Source: Streptomyces ortus (lineage in GTDB: Bacteria > Actinomycetota > Actinomycetes > Streptomycetales > Streptomycetaceae). From it: DNA of 64,000 nucleotides. The position numbers were made by a program, and so were the translations under genes. Each line of letters begins with the position of its first letter. The stretch's first letter is position 1. The notes under the pieces were generated by a model, which did not search any database, was not told the DNA's origin, and saw only the letters and a list, made by a program, of their open reading frames with translations. The stretch is from contig NZ_JAIFZO010000002.1 of NCBI RefSeq assembly GCF_026341275.1, positions 1,500,361-1,564,360 on the forward strand, in the 5' to 3' direction. Below, in pieces: positions 32,711 to 41,168 of this stretch.

Positions 32711-34003
32711 ATGGACACCGACGGGGACAGCGGGGAGAACAGGGCGGGCGGCCGGGCGCGTACCGCCGCAGTCGCCGGAGCGCGGGCGCTGCTGCTGGCC
32801 GTCGTGGCGCCGGCCGGGTCGATCGTCCTCTTCGTGTTCTCCGTCGTGTCGATCGTGCTCGTACCACTGGGCATCGGCATCGTGACGACGCCCTGGGTGC
32901 TCGCCGCCGTACGCGGCTTCGCCGACCTGCGGCGGCTGCTGGCGGTCCGGTGGGGCGGGGTGCGGATCCCGCCCGCGTACCGGCCGGTCCCGAAGGACGC
33001 CAATCCGTGGGGGCGCTGTTTCCGTCTGCTCGGCGATCCGGCCGTCCGGCGGGACCTCCTGTGGCTGCCGGTGGACATGACCGCGGGCCTGCTCACCGCG
33101 CTGCTGCCCGCCCTGCTGATCTTCTACCCCTTCGAGGGGTTCGCGCTGGCCGCCGGGCTGTGGCGGGCCCTCACCGACGGCACGTACGTCGGCTGGTGGT
33201 ACGGGTTCGTGCCGGTCGGCGGGCAGCTCAGCGCCCTCGCCGCGGGGGCCCTGGGCGCCGCCCTGCTCGTCGTCGGCGTGTACACGGCCCCCTTCCTGCT
33301 GCGCGTCCACTTCCTGCTGACCCGGTCCGTCCTCGCGTCCGGGCAGGGCGAACTCGCCGAGCGGGTGCGGGTGCTGACGGAGACCCGCCGGGACGCCGTC
33401 GACACCTCCGCGGCCGAACTGCGCCGTATCGAGCGGGATCTGCACGACGGGGCCCAGGCCCGGCTGGTCGCGATGGGCATGGATCTCGGCACGGTCGAGG
33501 CCCTGATCGAGAAGGACCCGGCGAAGGCCAGGCAGCTGGTCGCACGGGCCCGCCGGTCCTCGGCGGAGGCCCTCACCGAACTGCGGGACCTGGTACGCGG
33601 CATCCATCCCCCCGTGCTCGCCGAGCGCGGACTCGGCGACGCCGTACGGGCGTTGGCGCTGCGGCTGCCGATCGCCACGGAGGTGGACGTGGACCTGCCT
33701 GGCCGGCTCGGGGAACCGGTGGAGGCCGCGGCGTACTTCGCCGTCAGTGAGGTCCTGACCAACGCGGTCAAGCACTCGGGGGCCGAGCGGATCTGGGTCG
33801 ATCTGCACCACACCCCGGAGCGCGGCGGCATGCTGCGGATCGCCGTCACCGACGACGGCGGGGGCGGCGCCGCGACCGGCTCGGGTTCGGGACTCTCCGG
33901 AGTCGAACGGCGACTCGGTACATTCGACGGCGTCCTGGCCGTCAGCAGTCCCGCGGGCGGTCCCACCATGGTGACCATGGAGATCCCTTGCGAGTCGTCC
34001 TAG
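32711..34003 (+). CDS. Membrane histidine kinase (HisKA_3 type)
   Basis: The 430-aa sensor has hydrophobic segments in the first 210 residues (LLLAVVAPAGSIVLFVFSVVSIVLV near 25-55; two more around 120-195), making four or so transmembrane helices with little outside. The dimerisation/phosphoacceptor helix reads RRIERDLHDGAQARLVAMG with His245. The ATPase has the N box VLTNAVKHSGA and glycine-rich DDGGGGAATGSGSGLSG. It belongs to the NarL-type two-component group. GAGACT ends 6 nt before the ATG, suggesting a leaderless mRNA. It overlaps the response regulator gene by 16 nt. Confidence 0.94.
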   Translation: MDTDGDSGENRAGGRARTAAVAGARALLLAVVAPAGSIVLFVFSVVSIVLVPLGIGIVTTPWVLAAVRGFADLRRLLAVRWGGVRIPPAYRPVPKDANPWGRCFRLLGDPAVRRDLLWLPVDMTAGLLTALLPALLIFYPFEGFALAAGLWRALTDGTYVGWWYGFVPVGGQLSALAAGALGAALLVVGVYTAPFLLRVHFLLTRSVLASGQGELAERVRVLTETRRDAVDTSAAELRRIERDLHDGAQARLVAMGMDLGTVEALIEKDPAKARQLVARARRSSAEALTELRDLVRGIHPPVLAERGLGDAVRALALRLPIATEVDVDLPGRLGEPVEAAAYFAVSEVLTNAVKHSGAERIWVDLHHTPERGGMLRIAVTDDGGGGAATGSGSGLSGVERRLGTFDGVLAVSSPAGGPTMVTMEIPCESS

Positions 34004-34641
34004 CCGAAGACCTGTTCCTGCTGCGCGACGGTCTGGTCCGGATGCTGGAGGCGTTCGACTTCGAGATCGCCGCCGCCGTCGGGACCGGGCCCGAACTGAC
34101 GCGTGCACTGGCCGACTTGGAGCCGGACGTCGCCGTGGTCGACGTACGCCTGCCGCCCTCGCACACGGACGAGGGGCTGCAGTGCGCGCTGGCGGCGCGC
34201 CGGGCCAGACCCGGGCTGCCGGTCCTCGTCCTGTCCCAGCACGTCGAGCAGCTGTACGCGCGTGAGCTGCTCGCCGACGGGGTCGGCGGGGTCGGTTATC
34301 TGCTGAAGGACCGGGTGTTCGACGCCGAGCAGTTCATCGACGCGGTGCGGCGGGTGGCCGCGGGCGGTACGGCGATGGATCCGCAGGTCATCCAGCAGTT
34401 GCTGGCGCGTCGGCAGGGCGACGACCGGCCGCTGGGCCGGCTCACACCTCGTGAGCTGGAGGTTTTGGAACTGATGGCGCAGGGCAGGTCGAATGCGGCG
34501 ATCGCGGGCCACCTCGTGGTCACGGAGCGGGCGATCGCGAAGCACACGTCGAACATCTTCCAGAAGCTGGGCCTGGATGTCTCGGACGACGACAACCGTC
34601 GCGTCCTGGCCGTTCTCGCCTATTTGGACCAGGGCCGCTGA
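33988..34641 (+). CDS. NarL/LuxR-family response regulator
   Basis: This 217-aa regulator has a receiver domain with the acidic pair Glu7/Asp8, phosphoacceptor Asp52 (VAVVDVRLPP) and the conserved lysine in YLLKDRVF near residue 107. A LuxR-type helix-turn-helix (LTPRELEVLELMAQGRSNAAIA) follows. The start is a TTG at 33988, within the kinase gene, so it is almost certainly translationally coupled to it, and the two form a cognate pair. The gene 260 nt downstream encodes a secreted DUF1996 protein and is a plausible target. Confidence 0.94.
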   Translation: MRVVLAEDLFLLRDGLVRMLEAFDFEIAAAVGTGPELTRALADLEPDVAVVDVRLPPSHTDEGLQCALAARRARPGLPVLVLSQHVEQLYARELLADGVGGVGYLLKDRVFDAEQFIDAVRRVAAGGTAMDPQVIQQLLARRQGDDRPLGRLTPRELEVLELMAQGRSNAAIAGHLVVTERAIAKHTSNIFQKLGLDVSDDDNRRVLAVLAYLDQGR

Positions 34642-34900
34642 AAGGGTTCATAAGCGGGGGGAACAAGGGCCCGCCGGAACCGTTCCCGAGTTTCGGACCC
34701 GCTGAACGAAATTCAAAGATTCCCGCTCAACGGCCGTTGTTTCAGGGGCTTCTGGGCCCCTTGCGGCAGGATTGCGCCACGGAACTCTCATCAATTTCTG
34801 AGGCCTCTGAACGCCCCAGGAACCTCCTCCGTACTGAACGGAGCCGCTTCACCTCCTGTCGGGCGCCTCGTTGCCCCGCAAGGAAGCCAGAGGGAGTTCC

Positions 34901-36466
34901 ATGGGACGCACGAACCGAAAACGCCGCTCCACGCTCGCCAACCGGGCGATAGCCGCATCGGCGGCTCTCGCGCTGGGTGGCGGCGGTCTGCTTGCGGCCA
35001 ACATCTACGCTTCCGCGGGCGAGAACAAGAACTCGACGCGGAACGCGCAGACGACCGCCGCCTCGGTGGCCACGATCAAATGCCCGGACGTCGGCCAGAA
35101 GCTGACCTCCGTGCCCAAGGGCGCACGCGCCGGTGTCGACAAGGAGCTGGCCAAGCTCGACCAGCAGGTCACGGAGGCCTATAAGCGTCTTGCGGACACC
35201 CGCCAGGCCCAGGCGGGGGACCCCGCCTACGTCAACAACGCCATTCTCGGCCCGTTGAAGTCCAAGCGCGTTGCCACGATCGACAGGATCAGCAACAACA
35301 TCAAGCGCGCGGGCGGCAAGGGGCCCAGAGGATGGGGCAAGTTCGCGGGCTGCCAGGGTGTGCCCGCCGAGAATCCGACCGGCGGTGGCCAGGGCAACAA
35401 CGGCGGCCAGGGCGGAAACAACGGCGGTCAGGGCAACAACGGTGGCCAGGGCAACAATGGCGGCCAGGGCGGTGACAACGGCGGTCAGGCCGGTAACGGC
35501 GGCCAGGACGGCGGCGGCGACGGCCAGGTCGTCAACGGTCCCGTGGCAGCCGACTTCCAGGACATCACCCAGGTCCAGCCGAACGGCGGCCCGAAGGGGG
35601 TCGGCGCGAACGGCCTCGCCGCGAACGGCGACGGCGGTTCCACCGGCACCTTCACCACGAGCTGCGGCACCAACGGGAACGACAACCACAACTCGGACAA
35701 CATCATCGTCGCTCCGGGTGTCGACAACGGTGCTCAGCACACGCACGACTACGTGGGCAACCAGAACAACAACGCCTTCACCAGCGACCAGGAGTTCCTC
35801 CAGGCCGACACCAGCTGCGAGAACCAGGCCGACAAGTCGTCGTACTACTGGCCGGTGCTGCGTCTGCAGGACGGCACCGACGAGTTCGACGCGAACGACC
35901 TCGGTGGCGGTGCGGAAGGAAACATCGGCAAGATCCTCCAGGCCAGTGAGGCTCAGCTGAAGTTCGTCGGCAACAAGGCGGGCGACGTCGTCGCGATGCC
36001 GCAGGCACTGCGCATCATCACCGGTGACGCCAAGGCGTTCACCAACGGTCTCGCCAACGCCAACACGAACTGGAGCTGCACCGGGTTCGAGGACCGGCAG
36101 CTGACGGACAAGTACCCGATCTGCCCCGAGGGCAGTTCCGTGGTGCGGACGTCCTTCTTCCAGAGCTGCTGGGACGGCCAGAACATCGACAGCGCCAACC
36201 ACCGCACACACATCTCCTTCGTGCAGGCGGACGGCACCTGCGCCAACGGGTTCAAGGCGATCCCCCAGCTCCAGGCCCGGCTGGTCTACGACGTTCCGGC
36301 CCCACAGATCCAGAACGGGCAGGTCGTGAACCCGTTCGCGGTGGACGGCTTCCCCGACCAGTTGCACAAGGCCATCACCGACCACAACGACTTCATCAAC
36401 TTCTTCGACGGGAACGAGATGAACGAGGTCGTCAACTGCATCAACAGCGGCCAGAACTGCACGTGA
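34901..36466 (+). CDS. Secreted DUF1996 protein with Gly/Asn/Gln repeat linker
   Basis: The 521-aa protein has a signal peptide ([23 protein letters not shown]). An N-terminal helical domain runs to about residue 155. The linker at about 165-205 has repeats of GGQGNN and GGQGG. The C-terminal domain shows the DUF1996 pattern ([38 protein letters not shown]) with several paired cysteines. DUF1996 is widespread in fungi and actinomycetes on the cell surface, with no established function. The ATG at 34901 follows GGGAG. It lies downstream of the histidine kinase/response regulator pair. The 34642-34900 gap is unusually AT-rich and includes an AGGGGC/GCCCCT hairpin near 34744. Confidence 0.88.
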   Translation: MGRTNRKRRSTLANRAIAASAALALGGGGLLAANIYASAGENKNSTRNAQTTAASVATIKCPDVGQKLTSVPKGARAGVDKELAKLDQQVTEAYKRLADTRQAQAGDPAYVNNAILGPLKSKRVATIDRISNNIKRAGGKGPRGWGKFAGCQGVPAENPTGGGQGNNGGQGGNNGGQGNNGGQGNNGGQGGDNGGQAGNGGQDGGGDGQVVNGPVAADFQDITQVQPNGGPKGVGANGLAANGDGGSTGTFTTSCGTNGNDNHNSDNIIVAPGVDNGAQHTHDYVGNQNNNAFTSDQEFLQADTSCENQADKSSYYWPVLRLQDGTDEFDANDLGGGAEGNIGKILQASEAQLKFVGNKAGDVVAMPQALRIITGDAKAFTNGLANANTNWSCTGFEDRQLTDKYPICPEGSSVVRTSFFQSCWDGQNIDSANHRTHISFVQADGTCANGFKAIPQLQARLVYDVPAPQIQNGQVVNPFAVDGFPDQLHKAITDHNDFINFFDGNEMNEVVNCINSGQNCT

Positions 36467-36508
36467 TACGCATGTATTCACGCGGCATCTGAACGTCGAG
36501 CACACGGA

Positions 36509-36542
36509 AGAGCCGGCGGTGGGAATTCCCACCGCCGGCTCT
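36509..36542. terminator. Perfect 34-bp palindromic bidirectional terminator
   Basis: AGAGCCGGCGGTGGGAA and its exact reverse complement form a 17-bp stem with no loop bases, followed by TTC on the plus strand. It separates the convergent DUF1996 and lipoprotein genes. Confidence 0.92.
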
Positions 36543-36557
36543 TTCGTGTCCCCGCGG

Positions 36558-36998
36558 TCAGCCGCTGTGCTTGCCGCTGTTGTGGCTGCCGCCCGGGTTC
36601 ATGTGCTCGGAGCCCTCTTCCATGGTCCCGCCGAGCCGGCCGCGCAGTGCCGTGACCGTCTTCTTCTCGCCGACGGCGACCCACTTGCGGCCCACGAGGT
36701 AGTAGCCGCCGTAGTCCTTCGCCCCGCTCAGCCACTCGGCCTGGCCGCGGTCGGTGGCGAACGTCGCGAGGACGTACTTCTCACCCGGCTTCTTGCAGAG
36801 GGCCTGCCGGATCGTGTCCGCGTCCGTCTGCATGTTCGGCTTGCAGCCCGCCTCGCTGGCAATGTGCTCCAGACTCCCGGTAGCGGTCTCGGGAACCTTC
36901 TTCTCGCCGCCGCCGTCGGAGCCGCAGCCGGTCACCGCGAGGAGTGCCACGACCGCCCCGGCCGTGCCGACCGCGAGCCTCTTGCCCGTACAACTCAT
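36558..36998 (-). CDS. Small lipoprotein, unknown function
   Basis: The 146-aa product has a lipoprotein signal peptide with lipobox VTGC (Cys25), so it is anchored to the outer face of the membrane. The mature part has two further cysteines (EAGCKPNMQTDADTIRQALCKK) likely forming a disulfide, a compact beta-rich region (KYVLATFATDRGQAEWL, YYLVGRKWVAVG) and a His/Gly/Ser-rich tail. I do not recognise a named domain. It converges with the DUF1996 gene across a strong terminator. The start is the ATG at 36998. Confidence 0.8.
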   Translation of the reverse strand: MSCTGKRLAVGTAGAVVALLAVTGCGSDGGGEKKVPETATGSLEHIASEAGCKPNMQTDADTIRQALCKKPGEKYVLATFATDRGQAEWLSGAKDYGGYYLVGRKWVAVGEKKTVTALRGRLGGTMEEGSEHMNPGGSHNSGKHSG

Positions 36999-37233
36999 TA
37001 CGTCCGTACCTCCGGGTCCGTTCCGGCGACCTGCCTCGCCGGGGCCGTGCGCCCACGCTTCTGAAAGCCCGCACAGGGGCCCCGCTCTTCGATACGGCTC
37101 CCGTCCGCTCCGCGCTCAACGGACGGCGGCACGAGTGACCGATTCCGTCATACAGGCACCACGGCACACGTAACAGTGACCCGCGTCACAGGAGCGTTGG
37201 TTCTGGTTGGCGCACGTGTGCGAAGGTGAGCCC

Positions 37234-37773
37234 GTGACGACAGAGGGCAGTGCGACGGACAAGGCAGTGGACGACCCGGCGGACTGGGAGGAGCGGGTGG
37301 CCGCCGCGTGGGCCGCACTGGAGGCCGATCCGCAGACGGACACGGCGGACTTCCGGGCGCGGATCGACGCGCTCGTCGCCGAGTTGCCCGCCGACAGCCC
37401 GGTCGGCCCCTTCGAGCGGGCGTGCGCCTGGGACTCCACGGGCCACTCGGACAAGGCCGTCCCGCTGTACCGCCGGGCCCTGGCGCTCGGCCTCGACGGC
37501 TACCGGGGCCGGCGCGCGAAGATCCAGCTGTCCAGCTCGCTGCGGAACATCGGGCAGCCGGAGGAGGGCGTCAAGCTCCTGTCGCCCGAACTCGTCGGTG
37601 TGTCCGACGAGTTGGACGACGCCGTACGCGCGACCCTCGCCCTGTGCCTGGCGAGCCTGGGCCGCGAGCGCGAAGGCCTCTCGCTCGTCCTGGGCGCCCT
37701 CGCCCCTCATCTGCCGCGCTACCAGCGGTCCATGGCGAACTACGCGCGCCTGCTCGTGGAGCCCGACGCGTAG
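37234..37773 (+). CDS. Tetratricopeptide-repeat-like protein
   Basis: The 179-aa acidic protein contains helical repeats of the TPR kind (SDKAVPLYRRALALGLDGYRGRRAKIQLSSSL, then IGQPEEGVKLL and DAVRATLALCLASLGREREGLSLVL). No signal peptide or membrane segment is seen, so it is a cytoplasmic scaffold-like protein with unknown partner. The GTG at 37234 (VTTEGSATD) follows GAAGGTGA. A start nine codons upstream is less likely. It stands before the large membrane protein gene in the same orientation with a 74-nt gap. Confidence 0.82.
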   Translation: MTTEGSATDKAVDDPADWEERVAAAWAALEADPQTDTADFRARIDALVAELPADSPVGPFERACAWDSTGHSDKAVPLYRRALALGLDGYRGRRAKIQLSSSLRNIGQPEEGVKLLSPELVGVSDELDDAVRATLALCLASLGREREGLSLVLGALAPHLPRYQRSMANYARLLVEPDA

Positions 37774-37847
37774 GACAGGACCGCGAAGTCCCGGTGGTGT
37801 CGGGGCAGTCCAGGTGACCATCCACCGATTCGCTCGTTCTGCTGAAC

Positions 37848-39824
37848 GTGCAGTCACAGGATGTCGCCCCGCGCCCCCGCCCCGCATCAGCCGCCGCCCC
37901 CGGGCCGGTGGTCGACATCGAGCAGGCCGAGGCCGCGCTCGTCGAGCACTACCCGCGGCTCGTCCGGCTCGCCTATCTGGTGCTCCCGCCGAGCCTCGGC
38001 CGCAACCGCCGGGTGCTCACCGCGCACGCGCTCACCCAGCGCACCCTGCCCCGCGGGCGGGCCTCCGGCGACAGCGCCGTCCTCCCGGCGCAGAAGACCG
38101 CCGACGACGGCCGTGCCGAGGACCCCGGGTACGCGTACGTGCGGCTGCGGGTCCTGCGGACGGCGCTGGAGGCGGGCCGGCCGCTGACCTTCCGGGCCTG
38201 GCCCACCCGGGCCCAACTGCCGCCGCTGCTCCCCCAGGTGTGGGGTCTGCGGCTCTTCCCGCGCTCCGGCGGAGCGGACGAACTCGCCCTGGACCAGCGT
38301 CTTTCGGCGCTGTCCGCCCCGGCCCGCGCCGCCTTCGTGCTGCGCGGCCTGGAGCGGATGGCGGACGCGGACGTACGCGGGGTGCTGGCCGCGGCCGGTG
38401 CGCAGGACCCGGCCGCCGCCCTCGCCGAGGCGGACGCGGTGGGCACGGCCGAGGGCGCCGACGCGCTGCTGACCTCCCCCGAGTTCGACCCGTGCTCGCT
38501 GCAGGCCCGGCCCACCGATCTGATGCGGCGCCGCCAGCACTTCAAGGCGGCGGTCGCCGCCGCCGCCGCGGTGGCCGTGTGCGGGGCGCTCCTCGGCATG
38601 CCGGGTGACGGCTGGGGCCCCGACGGCGCCGCCGCGCCCCCGTACGCGCGCAACCCCGCCGCCCAGGCCGCCCTCGACCCGGGGAAGCTGACGCTGGTGC
38701 CGGCGGCGGCCTGGGAGTCGTCCGCGCGCACCGACTTCTCCGTGTGGCCCGCGCGCGGCGCGCTCACCGGCGACAAGGCCCTGCTGCGGCGCGCGCTCGC
38801 CGTATGGGCGCGGCCCGGCGGCTCCGTACAGGTCTCCGCGACCCCCGGCACCCCCTCCGGCGCCCCGCCGGGACCACCGCAGCTGCTGTACGCGGGCGTG
38901 GTCGACCAGAGCCGGGTGGTGCTGCTGTACGACGGACTGCGGATCGCGCGGTACGCCGAGGCGAAGGACGGCGGCACCCGGGGCGCGGCCCTCGACTTCG
39001 CCCGGGTCGACGGTGCCTCGGGGGCCGACGCGGACGCGCTGGTCCTCGGCCGCACCGACGGCAACGTCCGCTATCTGACGGCACCCTGGGTGCGTACCGC
39101 CGTCGTGCGCGACCTGCTGAAGTCGGCGGCGGCCACGCCCGGCGCCACGGGTACGTCGTCCGGTACGACGCCGCTGGCGCGCTCGGCGGACGGGGTGACC
39201 GAGCCGTTCGCGAGCCCGGCCCTGCAGAGCGGCGCCTGCCGTTCCTGGAACGTCCTGGAGCTGACGGACAAGGCCGGCACCCGGCTGTCGACCGACCTCG
39301 GTGAACTGACGCCCGCCCGGCTCACCTCGGGCCGTCCCGGGCGGCCCGGCGACGCCTCGGCGGCGGACTGGGCCCCGCTGGCCTGCTCCCTCGCGGACGC
39401 CCGCGGCCAGGGGGTGCGCTCGGTGAACTCCTGGAGCTACGCCCGCCAGGCCCTGCCCGACGGGAGCGGCACCGCGGAGTGGCTGTGCACCCGCGCGGAC
39501 ACCTGGCGCGGCGGGGGCCCGCGGGTGCTCGCCCAGTTCCACGCGCCGGGGCAGCGGTTCGGCGCGGTCGCGGCGAAGGCGGAGAACGCGTCCGCGTGCG
39601 GTGCGAAGGATCCCCATGTCCTGGCGGGGGTGCTGTGGAAGTCCGTCAAGGGCGACTGGTACCTCCTCGCCGCCGGCGGGAAGGGCACGGCGTCGATCCG
39701 TGCGACGGGCGGGGTCAGCGGGGCGGCGCGGAGCAATCTCCTCGCCGTGCGGGCCGAACAGGGCGCGAAGGCCGAGCTGGAGGGCACGCTGAGCAGCGGA
39801 AGGGAGATCGGCGGGCTGCGCTGA
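37848..39824 (+). CDS. Large one-pass membrane protein with a sigma-factor-like N-terminus
   Basis: The 658-aa protein has three parts. Residues 25-210 look like an ECF sigma/anti-sigma-associated fold (EAALVEHYPRLVRLAYLVLP, then ALSAPARAAFVLRGLERMADADVRGVL, similar to region 4 context). A transmembrane helix lies at about 230-252 (KAAVAAAAAVAVCGALLG). A large extracytoplasmic region follows with about five cysteines and no enzyme motif I can name. If the N-terminal likeness holds, it is a sigma-like domain tethered to the membrane. The likeness is by eye and moderate. The GTG at 37848 has only a weak ribosome site. Confidence 0.75.
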   Translation: MQSQDVAPRPRPASAAAPGPVVDIEQAEAALVEHYPRLVRLAYLVLPPSLGRNRRVLTAHALTQRTLPRGRASGDSAVLPAQKTADDGRAEDPGYAYVRLRVLRTALEAGRPLTFRAWPTRAQLPPLLPQVWGLRLFPRSGGADELALDQRLSALSAPARAAFVLRGLERMADADVRGVLAAAGAQDPAAALAEADAVGTAEGADALLTSPEFDPCSLQARPTDLMRRRQHFKAAVAAAAAVAVCGALLGMPGDGWGPDGAAAPPYARNPAAQAALDPGKLTLVPAAAWESSARTDFSVWPARGALTGDKALLRRALAVWARPGGSVQVSATPGTPSGAPPGPPQLLYAGVVDQSRVVLLYDGLRIARYAEAKDGGTRGAALDFARVDGASGADADALVLGRTDGNVRYLTAPWVRTAVVRDLLKSAAATPGATGTSSGTTPLARSADGVTEPFASPALQSGACRSWNVLELTDKAGTRLSTDLGELTPARLTSGRPGRPGDASAADWAPLACSLADARGQGVRSVNSWSYARQALPDGSGTAEWLCTRADTWRGGGPRVLAQFHAPGQRFGAVAAKAENASACGAKDPHVLAGVLWKSVKGDWYLLAAGGKGTASIRATGGVSGAARSNLLAVRAEQGAKAELEGTLSSGREIGGLR

Positions 39825-39846
39825 ACCGCACCGGGCGGTGGCGCGT

Positions 39847-39879
39847 TCGCGGCCCGCTCGCGGCCCGTTCGCGGCCGGT
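39847..39879. repeat. Three 11-bp tandem repeats upstream of the TetR gene
   Basis: TCGCGGCCCGY is repeated three times (39847, 39858, 39869) with one or two substitutions, in step with the DNA helix and directly before the 17-bp palindrome. Confidence 0.75.
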
Positions 39880-39880
39880 T

Positions 39881-39897
39881 CCGATCGGTTCGATCGG
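39881..39897. promoter_or_regulatory. 17-bp palindrome, probable TetR-family operator
   Basis: CCGATCG-GTT-CGATCGG is a perfect inverted repeat ending 12 nt before the TetR start codon. Its position and symmetry suit autoregulation by the encoded repressor. Confidence 0.6.
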
Positions 39898-39909
39898 TAA
39901 GGTGTTCAT

Positions 39910-40599
39910 ATGACTACCGGGGTGCGGCGCAGAATGGGCGTCGAGGAGCGACGGCAGCAGTTGATCGGCGTCGCCCTCGACCTGTTCAGCCGGCGCTCGC
40001 CGGACGAGGTGTCCATCGACGAGATAGCCTCCGCCGCGGGTATCTCACGACCGCTGGTCTACCACTACTTCCCGGGCAAACTCAGCCTGTACGAGGCCGC
40101 GTTGAAGCGTGCCTCGGACGACCTGGCGGAACGTTTCGTTGAGCCGCGGGAAGGGCCGCTGGGGGCGCGGCTGCTGCGGGTGATGCGGCGGTTCTTCGAC
40201 TTCGTCGACGAGCACGGGCCGGGGTTCTCGGCGTTGATGCGGGGTGGTCCCTCGGTCGGGTCCACCACGACGAACGCGCTCGTGGACGGGGTGCGGCAGG
40301 CGGCGTATCTGGAGATCGTGTCGCATCTGCGGGTGGAGCGACCGCCGGCCCGGCTCGAACTGGTCGTGCGGTCCTGGATATCGCTGGCGGAGGCGACGGC
40401 GCTGATCTGGCTGGACGGGCGGCGGATTCCGCGCGGGGAGCTGGAGGTTCAGCTGGTGCATGATTTCGCGGCGCTGGCGGCGGTCAGTGCGGCGTCGGAC
40501 GCGGAGATGGCGGCGATTCTTCGTGCCGCGCTTGACCAGGAGCCGACCGAGAGTCCGTTCGCGGACCTGGTCACGCGCCTGGTGGCGCTCGCGTCCTGA
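39910..40599 (+). CDS. TetR-family transcriptional regulator
   Basis: The 229-aa protein has a classical TetR N-terminus (RRQQLIGVALDLFSRRSPDEVSIDEIASAAGISRPLVYHYFPGK, residues about 12-55, quoted here only in outline as LDLFSRRSPDEVSIDEIA and GISRPLVYHYF). A helical ligand-binding domain follows, with no family-specific signature visible. The ATG at 39910 is preceded by AAGG and a palindrome at 39881-39897. No divergent target gene is present, so apart from likely self-control its regulon cannot be read here. An array of 19-bp elements follows the gene. Confidence 0.93.
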   Translation: MTTGVRRRMGVEERRQQLIGVALDLFSRRSPDEVSIDEIASAAGISRPLVYHYFPGKLSLYEAALKRASDDLAERFVEPREGPLGARLLRVMRRFFDFVDEHGPGFSALMRGGPSVGSTTTNALVDGVRQAAYLEIVSHLRVERPPARLELVVRSWISLAEATALIWLDGRRIPRGELEVQLVHDFAALAAVSAASDAEMAAILRAALDQEPTESPFADLVTRLVALAS

Positions 40600-40619
40600 G
40601 GCGGCCCGGGGGGCCGTTC

Positions 40620-40769
40620 GCGCAGTTCCCCGCGCCCCTAAAAGACTGCGCCGTTCCCCGCGCCCCCAAAGACAAAAGACTGCGCCGTTCCCCGCGCCCC
40701 TGAAGACAAAAGATTGCGCCGTTCCCCGCGCCCCTAAAAGCCAAAAGACTGCGCCGTTCCCCGCGCCCC
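40620..40769 (-). repeat. Array of five 19-bp elements with ~34-bp period
   Basis: Copies of GCGCMGTTCCCCGCGCCCC start at 40620, 40648, 40682, 40716 and 40751 (spacings 28, 34, 34, 35). The spacers are near-identical AAAGACAAAAGACT-like sequence, so this is a tandem array of one unit. It fills the gap between the convergent TetR and CHMI-like genes. Confidence 0.9.
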
Positions 40770-40784
40770 TGAGGCTCGCGGGCG

Positions 40785-41141
40785 TCAGTTCACGGACTTC
40801 TGGTAGGAGGGGTCCAGGTCGGTGACCTCCGCGGAGGCGTGCAGGACGGCTCCGTCGGCCGGCTTCACATGCGCCCGTACCAGCTCCAACGCCCGCGACG
40901 TCAACGCCGACTTCACCTCCGCGGAGCGCCCCGGCAGCAGCGCCACACCGACGTGCACCAGCGCGTGCCCCACCGTGTCGGCCCCCACGACGATGTCGTC
41001 CACCACCCGGAACCGGGACTTGCACGCCTCGGTCTTCGCCGCGGCCGTCTCCACCACCATGGCGTGCAGCGCGACGGCGAACCCCTGCCGGTCGAAGGCG
41101 TCGCCGAGCGGCGCGGAGTAGTCGACGGTGATCTGCGGCAT
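40785..41141 (-). CDS. 5-carboxymethyl-2-hydroxymuconate isomerase-like protein
   Basis: The 118-aa protein begins MPQITVDYSAPLGDAF with Pro2 available as the catalytic N-terminal proline of the tautomerase superfamily after Met removal. Segments FVHVG-like ALVHVGVALLPGRSAEVKSAL and the closing AEVTDLDPSYQKSVN match the CHMI family that acts in homoprotocatechuate breakdown. No other genes of that pathway are in the window, so the in vivo substrate is uncertain. AGGAG lies 5 nt before the ATG. It is 27 nt downstream of the phosphatase gene in the same direction, so the two may be cotranscribed. Confidence 0.85.
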   Translation of the reverse strand: MPQITVDYSAPLGDAFDRQGFAVALHAMVVETAAAKTEACKSRFRVVDDIVVGADTVGHALVHVGVALLPGRSAEVKSALTSRALELVRAHVKPADGAVLHASAEVTDLDPSYQKSVN

Positions 41142-41168
41142 GGGAACTCCTGTGCTGGGAAAGAACCC

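Noticed and set aside
40620..40769. CRISPR-like array of five repeats with regular spacing
   Set aside because: The spacers are nearly identical to each other and only 9-16 nt long, there are no cas genes, and the same repeat occurs singly elsewhere. It is a tandem array of a dispersed element.
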